Source: Cellulophaga baltica (lineage in GTDB: Bacteria > Bacteroidota > Bacteroidia > Flavobacteriales > Flavobacteriaceae). Taken from it: a DNA stretch of 64,000 nucleotides. The translations under genes and the position numbers were made by a program. Of the stretch, positions 27,998 through 37,084 are shown one piece after another. The stretch spans positions 170,820 through 234,819 of the forward strand of contig NZ_JAHKQN010000029.1 of NCBI RefSeq assembly GCF_018861125.1. Direction: 5' to 3'. Every line of letters starts with the position of its first letter. Position 1 is the first letter of the stretch. The notes beneath the pieces were generated by a model that saw only the letters and a list, made by a program, of their open reading frames with translations, did not search any database and was not told the origin of the DNA.

Positions 27998-28171
27998 TTA
28001 AGCAACTTTTTTCATTAAATCAAAACAAGGGCATTTTTTACAACGCTTCTTTTCAGATTTTTTATACTTCTTACAGCATTTGCTTTTCACATTATCAGTT
28101 TGCAATGTAACTGTTTTATGTGCTTTTTTTAAAGCTTTTAGCTCTTTCTTCTTTTGCTTTTTCTTGCCCAA
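27998..28171 (-). CDS. Lys/Cys-rich mini-protein, 57 aa, TTG start
   Basis: A frame too short for standard ORF cut-offs. It starts at TTG 28171, preceded in frame by a TAG at 28178-28180 with no ATG or GTG between, and ends with TAA at 27998. The product begins (M)GKKKQKKKELKALKKAHK and carries five cysteines in KCCKKYKKSEKKRCKKCPC, arranged CC-x8-C-x2-C-x-C, which suggests metal binding. The C-terminus is FDLMKKVA. It is followed by a perfect 16-base terminator and lies just downstream of ferritin on the same strand (gap 74 bases). The strong codon and composition bias supports a real gene; the function, perhaps metal- or nucleic-acid-related, is inference. Confidence 0.7.
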   Translation of the reverse strand: MGKKKQKKKELKALKKAHKTVTLQTDNVKSKCCKKYKKSEKKRCKKCPCFDLMKKVA

Positions 28172-28245
28172 AACAACCTATAGTAAAAGTTATGTAGGTC
28201 AAATATATTTATTTTTAATAAATCTAAATAAGATTAATTGTTAAA

Positions 28246-28764
28246 TTATTGAGGTGTATCTATTGAAGCAGAGGTAATTGTAAGTTGTTGGATGTCTCTA
28301 TCAAACAAATAAAGTCCACCTTTATCATCACCAATAAGGTTTATTTTATCTAAAATTGTACGAGCCATAGCCTCTTCTTCAATTTGTTCAGATACATACC
28401 ATTGTAAAAAGTTATGCGTTGCATAATCTTTTTCTTGTAATGTAATATGCACTAATTCATTAATACTTTGTGAAACGAAAACTTCGTGTTCAAAAAGTTT
28501 TTCAAACATTTCTTTAAATGAATTGAAGGTAACATTAGGTTCAGAAAGTTCAGACACCTTTGCATGACCACCACGTTCGTTTACAAACTTTACCAATTTA
28601 AGCATGTGATCGCGTTCTTCTTGTGATTGATCGTACATAAAACCAGCAACCCCTTCCAACCCTTTAACTTCAGCCCAACAAGCCATTGCTAAATAAATTT
28701 GAGAAGACTCAGCTTCTATTCTAATTTGATCGTTAAGTGCTTTTTCTATATTTTTTAATAACAT
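28246..28764 (-). CDS. ftnA: ferritin (iron storage)
   Basis: 172 residues, normal for bacterial ferritin. Ferroxidase ligands are visible in the four-helix bundle: Glu in IRIEAESSQIYLAMACW (about 17), Glu-Glu-x-x-His in DQSQEERDHMLK (about 50), and Gln/Glu in LHEVFVSQ and EQIEEEAMAR. It oxidises and stores Fe(II) in a 24-mer shell in the cytoplasm. The gene stands alone downstream of metG; the Cys-rich mini-gene follows on the same strand. Confidence 0.93.
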   Translation of the reverse strand: MLLKNIEKALNDQIRIEAESSQIYLAMACWAEVKGLEGVAGFMYDQSQEERDHMLKLVKFVNERGGHAKVSELSEPNVTFNSFKEMFEKLFEHEVFVSQSINELVHITLQEKDYATHNFLQWYVSEQIEEEAMARTILDKINLIGDDKGGLYLFDRDIQQLTITSASIDTPQ

Positions 28765-28792
28765 AATTTTCTTATTTATATAAAGTTACAAA

Positions 28793-30862
28793 TTAATTGA
28801 TGGTTTCGCCATTGGAAACTCCATCTTCATCAGGGTTGACAAAAACTAATTTTCCATTAGCATTTTCAGTCATTAAAATCATTCCTTCACTTTCAACACC
28901 ACGTAATGCTCTTGGTGCAAGATTTACTAAAACGGTAACTTTTTTACCAACAATATCTTCTGGTTTAAAACTTTCAGCTATTCCAGAAACAATAGTACGT
29001 ACATCAATACCTGTGTCTACTTTTAAAACTAATAGTTTTTTAGCTTTTGGCATCTTTACAGCTTCAATGATAGTCCCAACACGCATGTCCAATTTAGAAA
29101 AATCATCAAAAGTGATGGTGTCTTTTTGTGCTACCACTTCTTTGTTAGCGTTTTCATTTGCTTTTTTAGTAGCTTCTAACTTATCTAATTGCGCTTGAAT
29201 TGTTTCATCTTCTACTTTAGAAAACAATAACTCAGCCTTACCAATTTGATGACCTGCAGGAAGTAATATTTCTTTTTCAGAAACATCATTCCAGCTATTC
29301 TCATCATTTGTATTTAATATGTTTTTTAATTTAGATGCAGTAAATGGTAAAAATGGCTCACTTAAAACTGATAAAGCACTTGCAATTTGTAATGCCACAA
29401 ACATAATTGTTTTTACACGCTCTTCGTCTTGTTTAATTACTTTCCAAGGTTCTTCATCGGCTAAGTATTTATTACCTAAACGCGCTAAATTCATTAATTC
29501 CTGTCCTGCTTCTCTAAAACGGTAACGTTCTATTGAACTTGAAATAATCTCAGGGTATTTTTTTAAAGTTGCCAAAGTCTCTAAATCAATTTCAGAAAAC
29601 TCATTAGGTGTAGGAATAACACCTTGATAATATTTGTTACTTAAAACAACTACACGGTTTATAAAGTTACCAAAAATAGCAACTAACTCATTATTGTTTC
29701 TGGCTTGAAAATCCTTCCAAGTAAAGTCATTATCTTTTGTTTCAGGTGCATTTGCTGTCAAAGTATAACGCAAAACATCTTGCATGTCAGGAAACTCTTC
29801 TAAATACTCATGTAACCAAACAGCCCAATTTTTTGAAGTAGAAAGTTTGTTACCTTCTAAATTCAAAAACTCATTTGCAGGTACATTTTCTGGCAATATA
29901 TAACCACCATGTGCTTTTAGTATACTTGGGAAAATAATACAGTGGAATACAATATTATCCTTACCAATAAAGTGAACTAGTTTAGTGTTTTCGTCTTTCC
30001 AATATGGCTCCCAATCTTTTCCTTCACGCTCAGCCCATTCTTTTGTTGATGATATGTAGCCAATAGGTGCATCAAACCAAACATAAAGTACTTTGCCTTC
30101 ACCACCAGGAACAGGAACAGGAATACCCCAATCTAAATCACGAGTTACAGCTCTTGGTTTTAAACCGTCATCAATCCAAGATTTACATTGTCCGTAAACA
30201 TTAGGTTTCCAATCGTTTTTATGATCTTCAAGTATCCATTTTTTTAAAAACTCTTCGTGTCTGTCTAAAGGTAAAAACCAGTGCTTTGTTTCTTTTAGTG
30301 TTGGTACTGCACCAGTAATAGTAGATTTGGGGTTAATTAAATCTGTAGCATTTAAAGTAGACCCACAGCTTTCACACTGATCACCATATGCTTCTTCATT
30401 ACCACATTTTGGGCAAGTACCTATTACAAATCTATCTGCTAAAAATTGTTTTGCTTCAGCATCGTATAATTGTTTTGTAGTTTCTTCAATAAAATCACCT
30501 TGCTCATACATTGTCTTGAAAAACTCAGATGCAGTTTCGTGATGAATAGGTGCAGAGGTTCTAGAATAATTATCAAAAGTAATACCAAAATCAACGAAAG
30601 ATTTTTTAATGATTGCATTGTATTTATCAATCACTTCTTTAGGAGTTATACCTTCTTTTTTTGCTTTCATAGAAATAGCAACTCCGTGCTCATCACTACC
30701 ACAAACAAAGGCAACATCGTTACCGGTAAGGCGTAAATATCTGCTGTAAATATCTGCGGGAACATAAACACCTGCTAAATGGCCAATGTGAATTGGTCCG
30801 TTAGTATAAGGTAGTGCTGCTGTAATGGTATATCTAGATGGTTTTTTGGTGTTTTCTGACAT
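28793..30862 (-). CDS. metG: methionyl-tRNA synthetase with C-terminal tRNA-binding domain
   Basis: 689 residues from ATG 30862 ([19 protein letters not shown]); the frame could extend 8 codons upstream to 30886 but the inner start matches the family. HIGH motif in [14 protein letters not shown], a four-Cys zinc knuckle [18 protein letters not shown] (about 150-170), a KMSKS-equivalent [12 protein letters not shown] (about 345), and the C-terminal EMAP/Trbp-type domain (about 580-689, [20 protein letters not shown]) that helps dimerise and bind tRNA. Essential housekeeping enzyme charging tRNA-Met. Confidence 0.96.
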   Translation of the reverse strand: MSENTKKPSRYTITAALPYTNGPIHIGHLAGVYVPADIYSRYLRLTGNDVAFVCGSDEHGVAISMKAKKEGITPKEVIDKYNAIIKKSFVDFGITFDNYSRTSAPIHHETASEFFKTMYEQGDFIEETTKQLYDAEAKQFLADRFVIGTCPKCGNEEAYGDQCESCGSTLNATDLINPKSTITGAVPTLKETKHWFLPLDRHEEFLKKWILEDHKNDWKPNVYGQCKSWIDDGLKPRAVTRDLDWGIPVPVPGGEGKVLYVWFDAPIGYISSTKEWAEREGKDWEPYWKDENTKLVHFIGKDNIVFHCIIFPSILKAHGGYILPENVPANEFLNLEGNKLSTSKNWAVWLHEYLEEFPDMQDVLRYTLTANAPETKDNDFTWKDFQARNNNELVAIFGNFINRVVVLSNKYYQGVIPTPNEFSEIDLETLATLKKYPEIISSSIERYRFREAGQELMNLARLGNKYLADEEPWKVIKQDEERVKTIMFVALQIASALSVLSEPFLPFTASKLKNILNTNDENSWNDVSEKEILLPAGHQIGKAELLFSKVEDETIQAQLDKLEATKKANENANKEVVAQKDTITFDDFSKLDMRVGTIIEAVKMPKAKKLLVLKVDTGIDVRTIVSGIAESFKPEDIVGKKVTVLVNLAPRALRGVESEGMILMTENANGKLVFVNPDEDGVSNGETIN

Positions 30863-31002
30863 TATATTTATTCTATTTGCCTGCAAAAATAAAGATTTTT
30901 AACTGAGAGGTATCCTTTTAATTTAATTCTAAGGTGTTGAATTTTAGATTTGAACACAATTATAGGTTTTTTCTTACGTTTTTAATTTATAAGATATATA
31001 TT

Positions 31003-31155
31003 ATGAGCAATAAAAAACCATTAAAAAATTTAGATTTCAAACTACCAACTGAAGAAAAGGAAGAGGATATCACTCGTTTATACAAAGACAAAAATCATAG
31101 AGTAAAAAAAGAATTATCTTTTAAAACACCAAAAGATAAACCAAAACTAACATAA
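31003..31155 (+). CDS. small basic hypothetical protein, 50 aa
   Basis: From ATG 31003: MSNKKPLKNLDFKLPTEEKE at the N-terminus, then DITRLYKDKNHRVKKELSFK and a Lys/Pro-rich tail. Highly charged, without membrane or signal segments and probably partly disordered. A longer frame from 30934 would add a Phe/Tyr-rich stretch unlike a protein start. It is monocistronic and divergent from metG. I do not recognise a family; composition and codon use support a real gene. Confidence 0.55.
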   Translation: MSNKKPLKNLDFKLPTEEKEEDITRLYKDKNHRVKKELSFKTPKDKPKLT

Positions 31156-31159
31156 ATGA

Positions 31160-31189
31160 AAAACCCTTTTAGTAGCAACACTAAAAGGG
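31160..31189 (-). terminator. terminator of the DUF1800-DUF1501 operon
   Basis: Perfect 10-base stem CCCTTTTAGT (31164-31173) / ACTAAAAGGG (31180-31189), loop of 6. On the minus strand it is followed by TTTTTC, so it serves the DUF1501 gene ending at 31222. Confidence 0.8.
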
Positions 31190-31221
31190 CCAGTCAAAGC
31201 ATAAGTAAGCTTATAGTTGCA

Positions 31222-32937
31222 TTAAGCGACCATAATAGATTTACTCATTTTTTTATCCTGAACTTGAATTTGGTATATGTATTTACCAGTGGATAAGAAT
31301 TTAGGGAGGTTTTCTCTGATGTTTATTTCAACAGAATCTGATGTCATTATTTGGTTGTAAACCGTACCAACATTTTGACCCATTATATTATACAATTTAA
31401 TATCAACGTGTGCTGTAAAAGGCATTTCTAAATGTATGTATGGTGTTTGTTTTGTTGGGTAATAAGGTTCGTGGGTTATCGCGTTTAATAATTCTTGCGA
31501 AGGATTTTCGTCAACTACAGCTTCCTCGTCAGAAGTTGGTATTATAGGTTCTTCATCACTATAGGCGATATCTTCAAAAGTTTCGCCACTGCAATTAAAA
31601 CCTAAATCAATTGCTTTGTAGGTGTGACCTAAAAGATGTTGTTCAACTAAAGTTCTATCAACACAAAGCCATTCTGCTAAAACAGTACCGTATAGATCTC
31701 TAAAATCCATAGTGTACTCTAAATTTCCTCTTTCATTTGGGTCGTCTAATGAAGGATGTTCCCCCACAAAAGCACTACCATTTAATCCTGAACCAAAAAA
31801 TAAAGTCGGAGCCGCTTTACCGTGGTCAGTTCCATTAGAACCGTTTTCGTAAATACGTCTTCCAAATTCAGAATACGTCATGCTCAATACTTTATCATCT
31901 TGACTAGTAAAAGCTAAATCTTCATAAAAACTATTAATAGCTAATGATAGATTTGTCATTAATTCCTCATGAATTAGTGGTTGATTGCTATGTGTATCAA
32001 AACCACTCATTGAAATCATATAAACTTTTGTGCCAAGATTACCTTTTATCAGTCTTGCTAAAATAGCTAACTGTTTTGAGAAACTATTGTCTTGATACTC
32101 AACATCATTTTGTCCTGCTTCGTAAGCATCATGTATAGTGCCTGAATATTCATAAGTAGTGTTTGCAACACCTCTTAAAAACTTTAATTGATCGCCATAC
32201 ATACAATCACCAAATAGACTATTGTCAGGATCAGCAATGGTATATTGATCTCCAGTTTCTGCGATTTGTTCAAGTTGATCTACATTACTAGTTACAAAGG
32301 CATAATTAGTTTCATTACCTTGAAATACCATACTACCATATTGTCCAATTTGTATTGCAGCAGGCGAGGCTGGTGGATTAATTAAATAATCACTATAAAT
32401 ATTTTCAAAATGACGGCCCATCCAACCCGTGTTTTCACCAGAAAAACCTGTAGTTGTTAAATCGGTATTCGAAAAAATATCATCACCCGTAAAGTGTGAT
32501 AAACTTTGACTCTCATACCCAACTCCGTGAACAGCTTTAAATTGGCCTTCACCCCACATGCTTTCTAGAGACTTCATGTAGCTTGGTACGCCGTAAGTGT
32601 CTGTAAGTTTTAATATTTTACTTTCAGGAATATAAATATTTGGTCTTGCATTGGCGTAAGCATCAAATTGCTCTACTGGAATAACGGTACTTAAGCCATC
32701 ATTACCACCAGAAAGACGAATTAATATTACAATTTTATCAGTCTCTAAATCTGCAATAGCAGAAGTTAACGGTGAGGCTGTTGATGCACTAAGAAAATTA
32801 CTGCCAAGCATCATTGAACCAGAACCTACTAATCCCATAGCTTGTAAGAACGAACGTCTGTTCCATAATTTATGTTCTTGGTCATGACCTTCATGTTCTA
32901 ATCCTTTATGAGGAGATGTATTATGAGTATCGCACAT
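31222..32937 (-). CDS. DUF1501 protein with Tat signal and T9SS type A-like tail
   Basis: 571 residues. A twin-arginine motif NRRSFLQAMG (R27, R28) precedes a hydrophobic stretch. The body (about 60-470) has DUF1501 hallmarks: IVILIRLSGGNDGLSTVIPV, YESQSLSHFTGDDIFS, MISMSGFDTHSNQ, MTYSEFGRRIYENGSNGTDH. DUF1501 belongs to the alkaline phosphatase/sulfatase-like superfamily. The last 70 residues (IKLYNIMGQNVGTVYNQ ... STGKYIYQIQV ... KSIMVA) look like a type A T9SS sorting domain. It follows the DUF1800 gene by 10 bases; the two families are almost always paired. Function unknown; probably surface or outer-membrane associated. Confidence 0.85.
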   Translation of the reverse strand: MCDTHNTSPHKGLEHEGHDQEHKLWNRRSFLQAMGLVGSGSMMLGSNFLSASTASPLTSAIADLETDKIVILIRLSGGNDGLSTVIPVEQFDAYANARPNIYIPESKILKLTDTYGVPSYMKSLESMWGEGQFKAVHGVGYESQSLSHFTGDDIFSNTDLTTTGFSGENTGWMGRHFENIYSDYLINPPASPAAIQIGQYGSMVFQGNETNYAFVTSNVDQLEQIAETGDQYTIADPDNSLFGDCMYGDQLKFLRGVANTTYEYSGTIHDAYEAGQNDVEYQDNSFSKQLAILARLIKGNLGTKVYMISMSGFDTHSNQPLIHEELMTNLSLAINSFYEDLAFTSQDDKVLSMTYSEFGRRIYENGSNGTDHGKAAPTLFFGSGLNGSAFVGEHPSLDDPNERGNLEYTMDFRDLYGTVLAEWLCVDRTLVEQHLLGHTYKAIDLGFNCSGETFEDIAYSDEEPIIPTSDEEAVVDENPSQELLNAITHEPYYPTKQTPYIHLEMPFTAHVDIKLYNIMGQNVGTVYNQIMTSDSVEINIRENLPKFLSTGKYIYQIQVQDKKMSKSIMVA

Positions 32938-32947
32938 AGTTGTAGGT

Positions 32948-34444
32948 TTATTTTAATTGGAATTCAGGTTGTCTTATGATGTGAAGTAGTAAGTTGTAAA
33001 TTTGTTGTTTTGATGAATCTGCATAATTATACAAAGTCCAACTGCTATCTCCGTCAGGAGAATAGTAATTAGCTAAAGAATCATCTCTAAAAACATCTAA
33101 AGCTATTTGTAGCTGATCATCAGCGATACCTTTTGGTAACATTTTATTTAAAATTGCTGTGGCAACCACATCAGGATTATTTTCACCTGATGCATTTGGA
33201 GTTAATGCGACTGCAAAATCAAAAAACTCTTCGTCATTATTTTCGTAGAAAATTTCTAAAAACATTTCACATGAGAGCCAACGGCCAATCATATAATTGT
33301 TATTAATCCATTGTCTATTTCTATACCAACCTTCAACACCTGGTTGGTTAAATACTTCTTGCCCTAATAATTCACTTGTACTGTAAACATTAGCAAGAAT
33401 ACTGTCGTCGTAAGTAAAGCCAGTTTCGTTTATTAAATTTAAGAACATGTCAAACGGGCTTTTAATGATTACGCCTATAGCTTCATCATCAAAAAAGTGT
33501 TCACTTTTAAATAGTTGTGAAAGTACTGGTGCTATTTCAAAATCATTAGCTCTAAAAGTTGCGGCTAATTCATCAATTACAGCGGCTGCATTTCCATTGT
33601 TTTCTAAATCATCAGAATCTGGGTGAACAAAAAATTCATATAATTTTTTGCAAATGTACCAGCTTGATTCTTCACCTCTTTCGGTAAATAAATTATCTAT
33701 AACACCATCATAGTCAAAGTTTGCTGTTTGTCCGAAAATTGTTTTATCAGTAGCATCAAATTTAGATTCGTCAAAAAGAACTGGCGACCATTGAATATCA
33801 CCTCTTTCAACATAACCTGTTAACGCTCTTGCGGTTTCAATAATATCGTCTTCAGTATAATTGTTACCTTCTCCTAAGGTAAATAGCTCATATAACTCAC
33901 GAGCATAATTTTCATTAGGATTCCCCGAATTATTATAAGCTCCATCTAAATAATAAAGCATGGCATTATCTAAACCAATTTCACTTGTAAATGTTTTAAA
34001 ATTACCAATAGCATTGCGTTGTAAGCAATTTGTATAACCAAACAAATAGGTAGGTGCATTATAATTTCTAACCTCAGTAACAAAATGATTACTCCAGAAA
34101 AAACTTAAACGATCTCTTAAATTGTTAGTAAGTATTGCTGTTGTATAGGTAAGTCTCCATTCTTCAAGTTCGGCATTTACAATAGGATTTCTGCTGTCAC
34201 TATCTTCAGGATAATTACTTCTATCCCAATAAGCCCATTCTGGTTCTGTTGTAGTAGGCATATTAATAGCCTCGTTAATTAATTCATCAATTACTGCACT
34301 AGCACTTCGACCAACGGCTGCATTTATAGTTTCAATAGAGGCACTTAAGCCTAACCTTCTATAAAGGTGTTGTGCTTTGTTTGCATCTAAATTTCCACTA
34401 AAAGCGGTCAGTGATGCATTATTGCAATTCATGAAATATTCCAT
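32948..34444 (-). CDS. DUF1800 family protein
   Basis: 498 residues of the DUF1800 family: HLYRRLGLSASIETINAAVG at the start, FFWSNHFVTEVRNYNAPTYL, LYYLDGAYNNSGNPNENYAR, ELYELFTLGEGNNYTEDDI, and PGVEGWYRNRQWINNNY. No clear signal peptide. A second ATG at 34432 is an alternative start. The family is always beside DUF1501 genes and its biochemical role is not established. First gene of a two-gene operon. Confidence 0.88.
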   Translation of the reverse strand: MEYFMNCNNASLTAFSGNLDANKAQHLYRRLGLSASIETINAAVGRSASAVIDELINEAINMPTTTEPEWAYWDRSNYPEDSDSRNPIVNAELEEWRLTYTTAILTNNLRDRLSFFWSNHFVTEVRNYNAPTYLFGYTNCLQRNAIGNFKTFTSEIGLDNAMLYYLDGAYNNSGNPNENYARELYELFTLGEGNNYTEDDIIETARALTGYVERGDIQWSPVLFDESKFDATDKTIFGQTANFDYDGVIDNLFTERGEESSWYICKKLYEFFVHPDSDDLENNGNAAAVIDELAATFRANDFEIAPVLSQLFKSEHFFDDEAIGVIIKSPFDMFLNLINETGFTYDDSILANVYSTSELLGQEVFNQPGVEGWYRNRQWINNNYMIGRWLSCEMFLEIFYENNDEEFFDFAVALTPNASGENNPDVVATAILNKMLPKGIADDQLQIALDVFRDDSLANYYSPDGDSSWTLYNYADSSKQQIYNLLLHIIRQPEFQLK

Positions 34445-34638
34445 ATTTTAATAAAGGTTTAGTTCAAATTTGGGGAATTTGAGAGCTTTCTTCGACGAAA
34501 ATTTTGTTATTAAATGTTATTAACCTTAATTCATAACTCAATAATCGCAATAAAATTACGTAGGAAGTAGTGTTAAAGACGTTATAACACCTATTTTTTC
34601 GATGAAATGCACTTTGAGTGAAAAAAAAATAAAAATTT

Positions 34639-34998
34639 ATGGCAGAACATAATGATTTTGGAAAGCTAGGTGAGCAATATGCTGTTGAATTTTTACAAAA
34701 AAACGGGTACGACATTAGCTATAGAAACTATAGATATTTGAAAGCTGAGGTGGATATAATTGCACAAAAAGAAAATGTATTGGCAATTATTGAAGTTAAA
34801 GCCAGAAGCACTAATTTTATTGACAATGTAGCAGATTTAATCCCTCAAAAGAAAATTAAATTATTGGTTGCAGCAGCTGATCATTATGTGACTTCAAATA
34901 ATTTAGATGTGGAAATAAGGTTTGACGTTATTTTAGTATATAAGAAGAATAACAACTTTAAAGTGGAGCATATTGAAGATGCATTTTATCATTTTTAA
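34639..34998 (+). CDS. YraN/UPF0102 family nuclease-like protein
   Basis: 119 residues with the restriction-endonuclease-like core of UPF0102: FGKLGEQYAVEFLQKNGYDI, then YRNYRYLKAEVDIIAQKENVLAIIEVKAR, containing the PD-(D/E)xK-type E...D...ExK set. The family is near-universal in bacteria; its cellular role is poorly defined, with DNA processing suspected. Start ATG 34639 after an A-rich stretch. It is followed by the promoter of the next gene, so it is monocistronic. Confidence 0.88.
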   Translation: MAEHNDFGKLGEQYAVEFLQKNGYDISYRNYRYLKAEVDIIAQKENVLAIIEVKARSTNFIDNVADLIPQKKIKLLVAAADHYVTSNNLDVEIRFDVILVYKKNNNFKVEHIEDAFYHF

Positions 34999-35001
34999 AT
35001 A

Positions 35002-35033
35002 TTTGTTTTATTTATAACAATTTGTTATATTTG
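35002..35033 (+). promoter_or_regulatory. strong Bacteroidota-type promoter
   Basis: TTTG at 35002-35005 and TATATTTG at 35026-35033 are exactly 20 bases apart, matching the TTTG / TAnnTTTG consensus for the primary Bacteroidota sigma factor. The predicted transcript starts near 35039, about 14 bases before the ATG at 35053. Confidence 0.75.
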
Positions 35034-35052
35034 CATCACACAATAATCATCC

Positions 35053-35712
35053 ATGAAAACAATATCATCCGTAGTTGAGAACTACATCAAAAAAAAACCA
35101 TTTTTACAGAGTGCTTTAGCACAAGGAATTATTAACCTTACTTCATTATCACGAATTGTCAAACCAGAGATTGAGTCAGAATTAGGAAAAGACATTCGAA
35201 ACGGAGCCATTGTCATGGCTTTAAAGAGACTTTCTGACGATTTAGAGTTTAGAGCAACTCACAAAATCATTAAAGTCCTTAAAAATATAGGTGAAATTAC
35301 AGTACGTTCCTCGTTAACTGATTTCACTTTTTTATTATCTGATTCTATCTTAGAAAATCAACGTTTACTACTTAAAGAGATTAACAAAGACAAAGATGTA
35401 TTTTATACTTCTTCAAGAGGGGTAAATGAATTAAACATTGTAGTTAGTAATAGTCTTGATAAAACTGTTGAAGAATTATTTCAAGTAGAACGATGTACCC
35501 AAAAAGCAGAAAATTTATCTTCAATTACAGTTAAGTTACCTTCTGAAAATGTAACAGTACCTGGTATCTATTACTTTATTTTCCAACGTTTAGCGTGGGA
35601 AGGCATTGTATTGTACGAAGTAATATCAACCACAAACGAGTTTACAATTTTAGTTGATGATGAGCATGTGGATATTGCTTTTAAAACTATTAAAGATTTA
35701 AAAACTTTATAA
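35053..35712 (+). CDS. ACT-like aspartokinase-related protein without kinase domain
   Basis: 219 residues. The N-terminal 80 residues look like a winged-helix-type module (LQSALAQGIINLTSLSRIV, then DIRNGAIVMALKRLSDDLEF). Residues about 90-219 contain two ACT-like repeats (KNIGEITVRSSLTDFTFLLS ... ELNIVVSNSLDKTVEELFQ; SSITVKLPSENVTVPGIYYF ... TILVDDEHVDIAFKTIKDL). Homologs are often annotated as aspartate kinase, but no kinase domain is present. It may be a stand-alone amino-acid-sensing regulator. A near-consensus promoter lies 20 bases upstream. Confidence 0.75.
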   Translation: MKTISSVVENYIKKKPFLQSALAQGIINLTSLSRIVKPEIESELGKDIRNGAIVMALKRLSDDLEFRATHKIIKVLKNIGEITVRSSLTDFTFLLSDSILENQRLLLKEINKDKDVFYTSSRGVNELNIVVSNSLDKTVEELFQVERCTQKAENLSSITVKLPSENVTVPGIYYFIFQRLAWEGIVLYEVISTTNEFTILVDDEHVDIAFKTIKDLKTL

Positions 35713-35720
35713 AAATATAT

Positions 35721-35765
35721 AAGCGGTTAGTAGATTTTGTCTAAAAATTCTACTACCGCTTTATC
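35721..35765 (+). terminator. hairpin after the ACT-like gene
   Basis: AGCGGTTAGTAGA (35722-35734) pairs with TCTACTACCGCT (35749-35760) with one bulged T, then TTTAT. The right arm lies inside the 3' end of the convergent TlpA-like gene (stop at 35727), so it may serve both strands. Confidence 0.5.
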
Positions 35766-37055
35766 ATCTTCTGGTTTAGCAATAATCTTTTTGTCTTTAT
35801 CTAAAACATAATAGGTTGGAGTAGCATGAATATCATAAAGTGCAGCATATGTACTATCCCATTTACCTAATGAAATAGCATGTTCAAAAGCAGTAAGTTT
35901 TGCAATAGCTGTATCCCAAGTATCCGTGCCATCTTCTAAACCAACAGCTACAACTTTAATTCCGCTTTTATCTTTAAGCTCTTTATGTAAAGCTGGTAAT
36001 TCTTTTAAACAATGTCCACAAGTACTGCTCCAAAAAATTAATACGTAGTTTGTAGCACCTTCTAATGTGCTTAATTTTTTTGCTATTTTATCACTCTTCC
36101 AAGTAATTTCAGGAGCAATTTCCCCTAAACGAAGACGGTTGTGTGCTTCAATTGCAGCTTTAATTTCTATATTTTCTGTTTTAACTGCTAAATCTTTTAA
36201 AGTAGCATTATAAATATAATCTGAAACATCGTTATAACCATATGCTACTGCATAATTCCATAAATTGTTATACAATTGAAATTTAAAATTAGCAGCGGTA
36301 GTATCAACATATTTATCTAAAGTCTTTACATTTTCAATTATAATTTGCTCTTTTTCGCCTTTTGTGACTTCTTTTAAAGGTAAGGCACTAAAAACATAAT
36401 TAGTAGATTTATCAGTTAAAAAATTAGAACTTTTTAATACTGAATTACTAAAATCTAAGGCATTAAAATAGTTTTCTTTTTTATGTGCTACATAATCTTG
36501 AACCGTTTCTAATTGAGTCGGGATGTATGGTTTGTTTGACGTTATAAAATTATGAGCCATTAAACCTTTCGATTTCTCTTCGTAGTTTTTTTGAACAGCA
36601 GTAAGCTTTGCAGTTATTTTATTAAATTTTGATTTATTTAATCTATCGTTCGAATTATAGAAATCAATAATTTCTTTTTCGGTTGATGCTAGTTCACTCA
36701 AATAAGTGTTCAAAACTATATTTTCTTCAGATTTTTTAAAAGAGGCACCATTGTCTACATTAAAATTGAAAACGATGTCTTCTTTACCATTGTAGATAAT
36801 GTCAAAATTATATTCTTCCTGAGGTACGGCATAGACAATTCTGTAAGTTCCAGGCTCTTTATTTTCTGGTATTGTTAATGAAAATGAACCTTTATCAATC
36901 TTTGAATCCGCTACATAAACTTGAGTTCCTTCTTTTAAACGATACGCAATTAACCATGTGAAATCTTCAGCAGGTGAAAATGTTCCGGAAATAGTATGTT
37001 GTGCATTTATATTTAATGTTACTAATGTAATAAGTACGAATAATATCTTCTTCAT
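35727..37055 (-). CDS. TlpA/thioredoxin-like exported protein
   Basis: 442 residues with a signal peptide MKKILFVLITLVTLNINAQ, an N-terminal beta domain like DUF4369 (HTISGTFSPAEDFTWLIAYR, about 22-125), a helical middle, and a C-terminal thioredoxin fold from about 300 with the redox motif FWSSTCGHCLKELPALHKEL (CxxC = CGHC). Probably a periplasmic disulfide reductase or thiol oxidase. The Cys pair and the cis-Pro region (IHATPTYYVLDKDKK) are intact. It lies downstream of mfd on the same strand, 29 bases away. Confidence 0.86.
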   Translation of the reverse strand: MKKILFVLITLVTLNINAQHTISGTFSPAEDFTWLIAYRLKEGTQVYVADSKIDKGSFSLTIPENKEPGTYRIVYAVPQEEYNFDIIYNGKEDIVFNFNVDNGASFKKSEENIVLNTYLSELASTEKEIIDFYNSNDRLNKSKFNKITAKLTAVQKNYEEKSKGLMAHNFITSNKPYIPTQLETVQDYVAHKKENYFNALDFSNSVLKSSNFLTDKSTNYVFSALPLKEVTKGEKEQIIIENVKTLDKYVDTTAANFKFQLYNNLWNYAVAYGYNDVSDYIYNATLKDLAVKTENIEIKAAIEAHNRLRLGEIAPEITWKSDKIAKKLSTLEGATNYVLIFWSSTCGHCLKELPALHKELKDKSGIKVVAVGLEDGTDTWDTAIAKLTAFEHAISLGKWDSTYAALYDIHATPTYYVLDKDKKIIAKPEDDKAVVEFLDKIY

Positions 37056-37084
37056 AATATTTTTTTTGCAAAAACCGCTCCAAA

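Noticed and set aside
34464-34715. 83-aa minus-strand frame near yraN
   Set aside because: It overlaps the start of yraN on the opposite strand and is Phe/Tyr/Ser-rich without any recognisable pattern.
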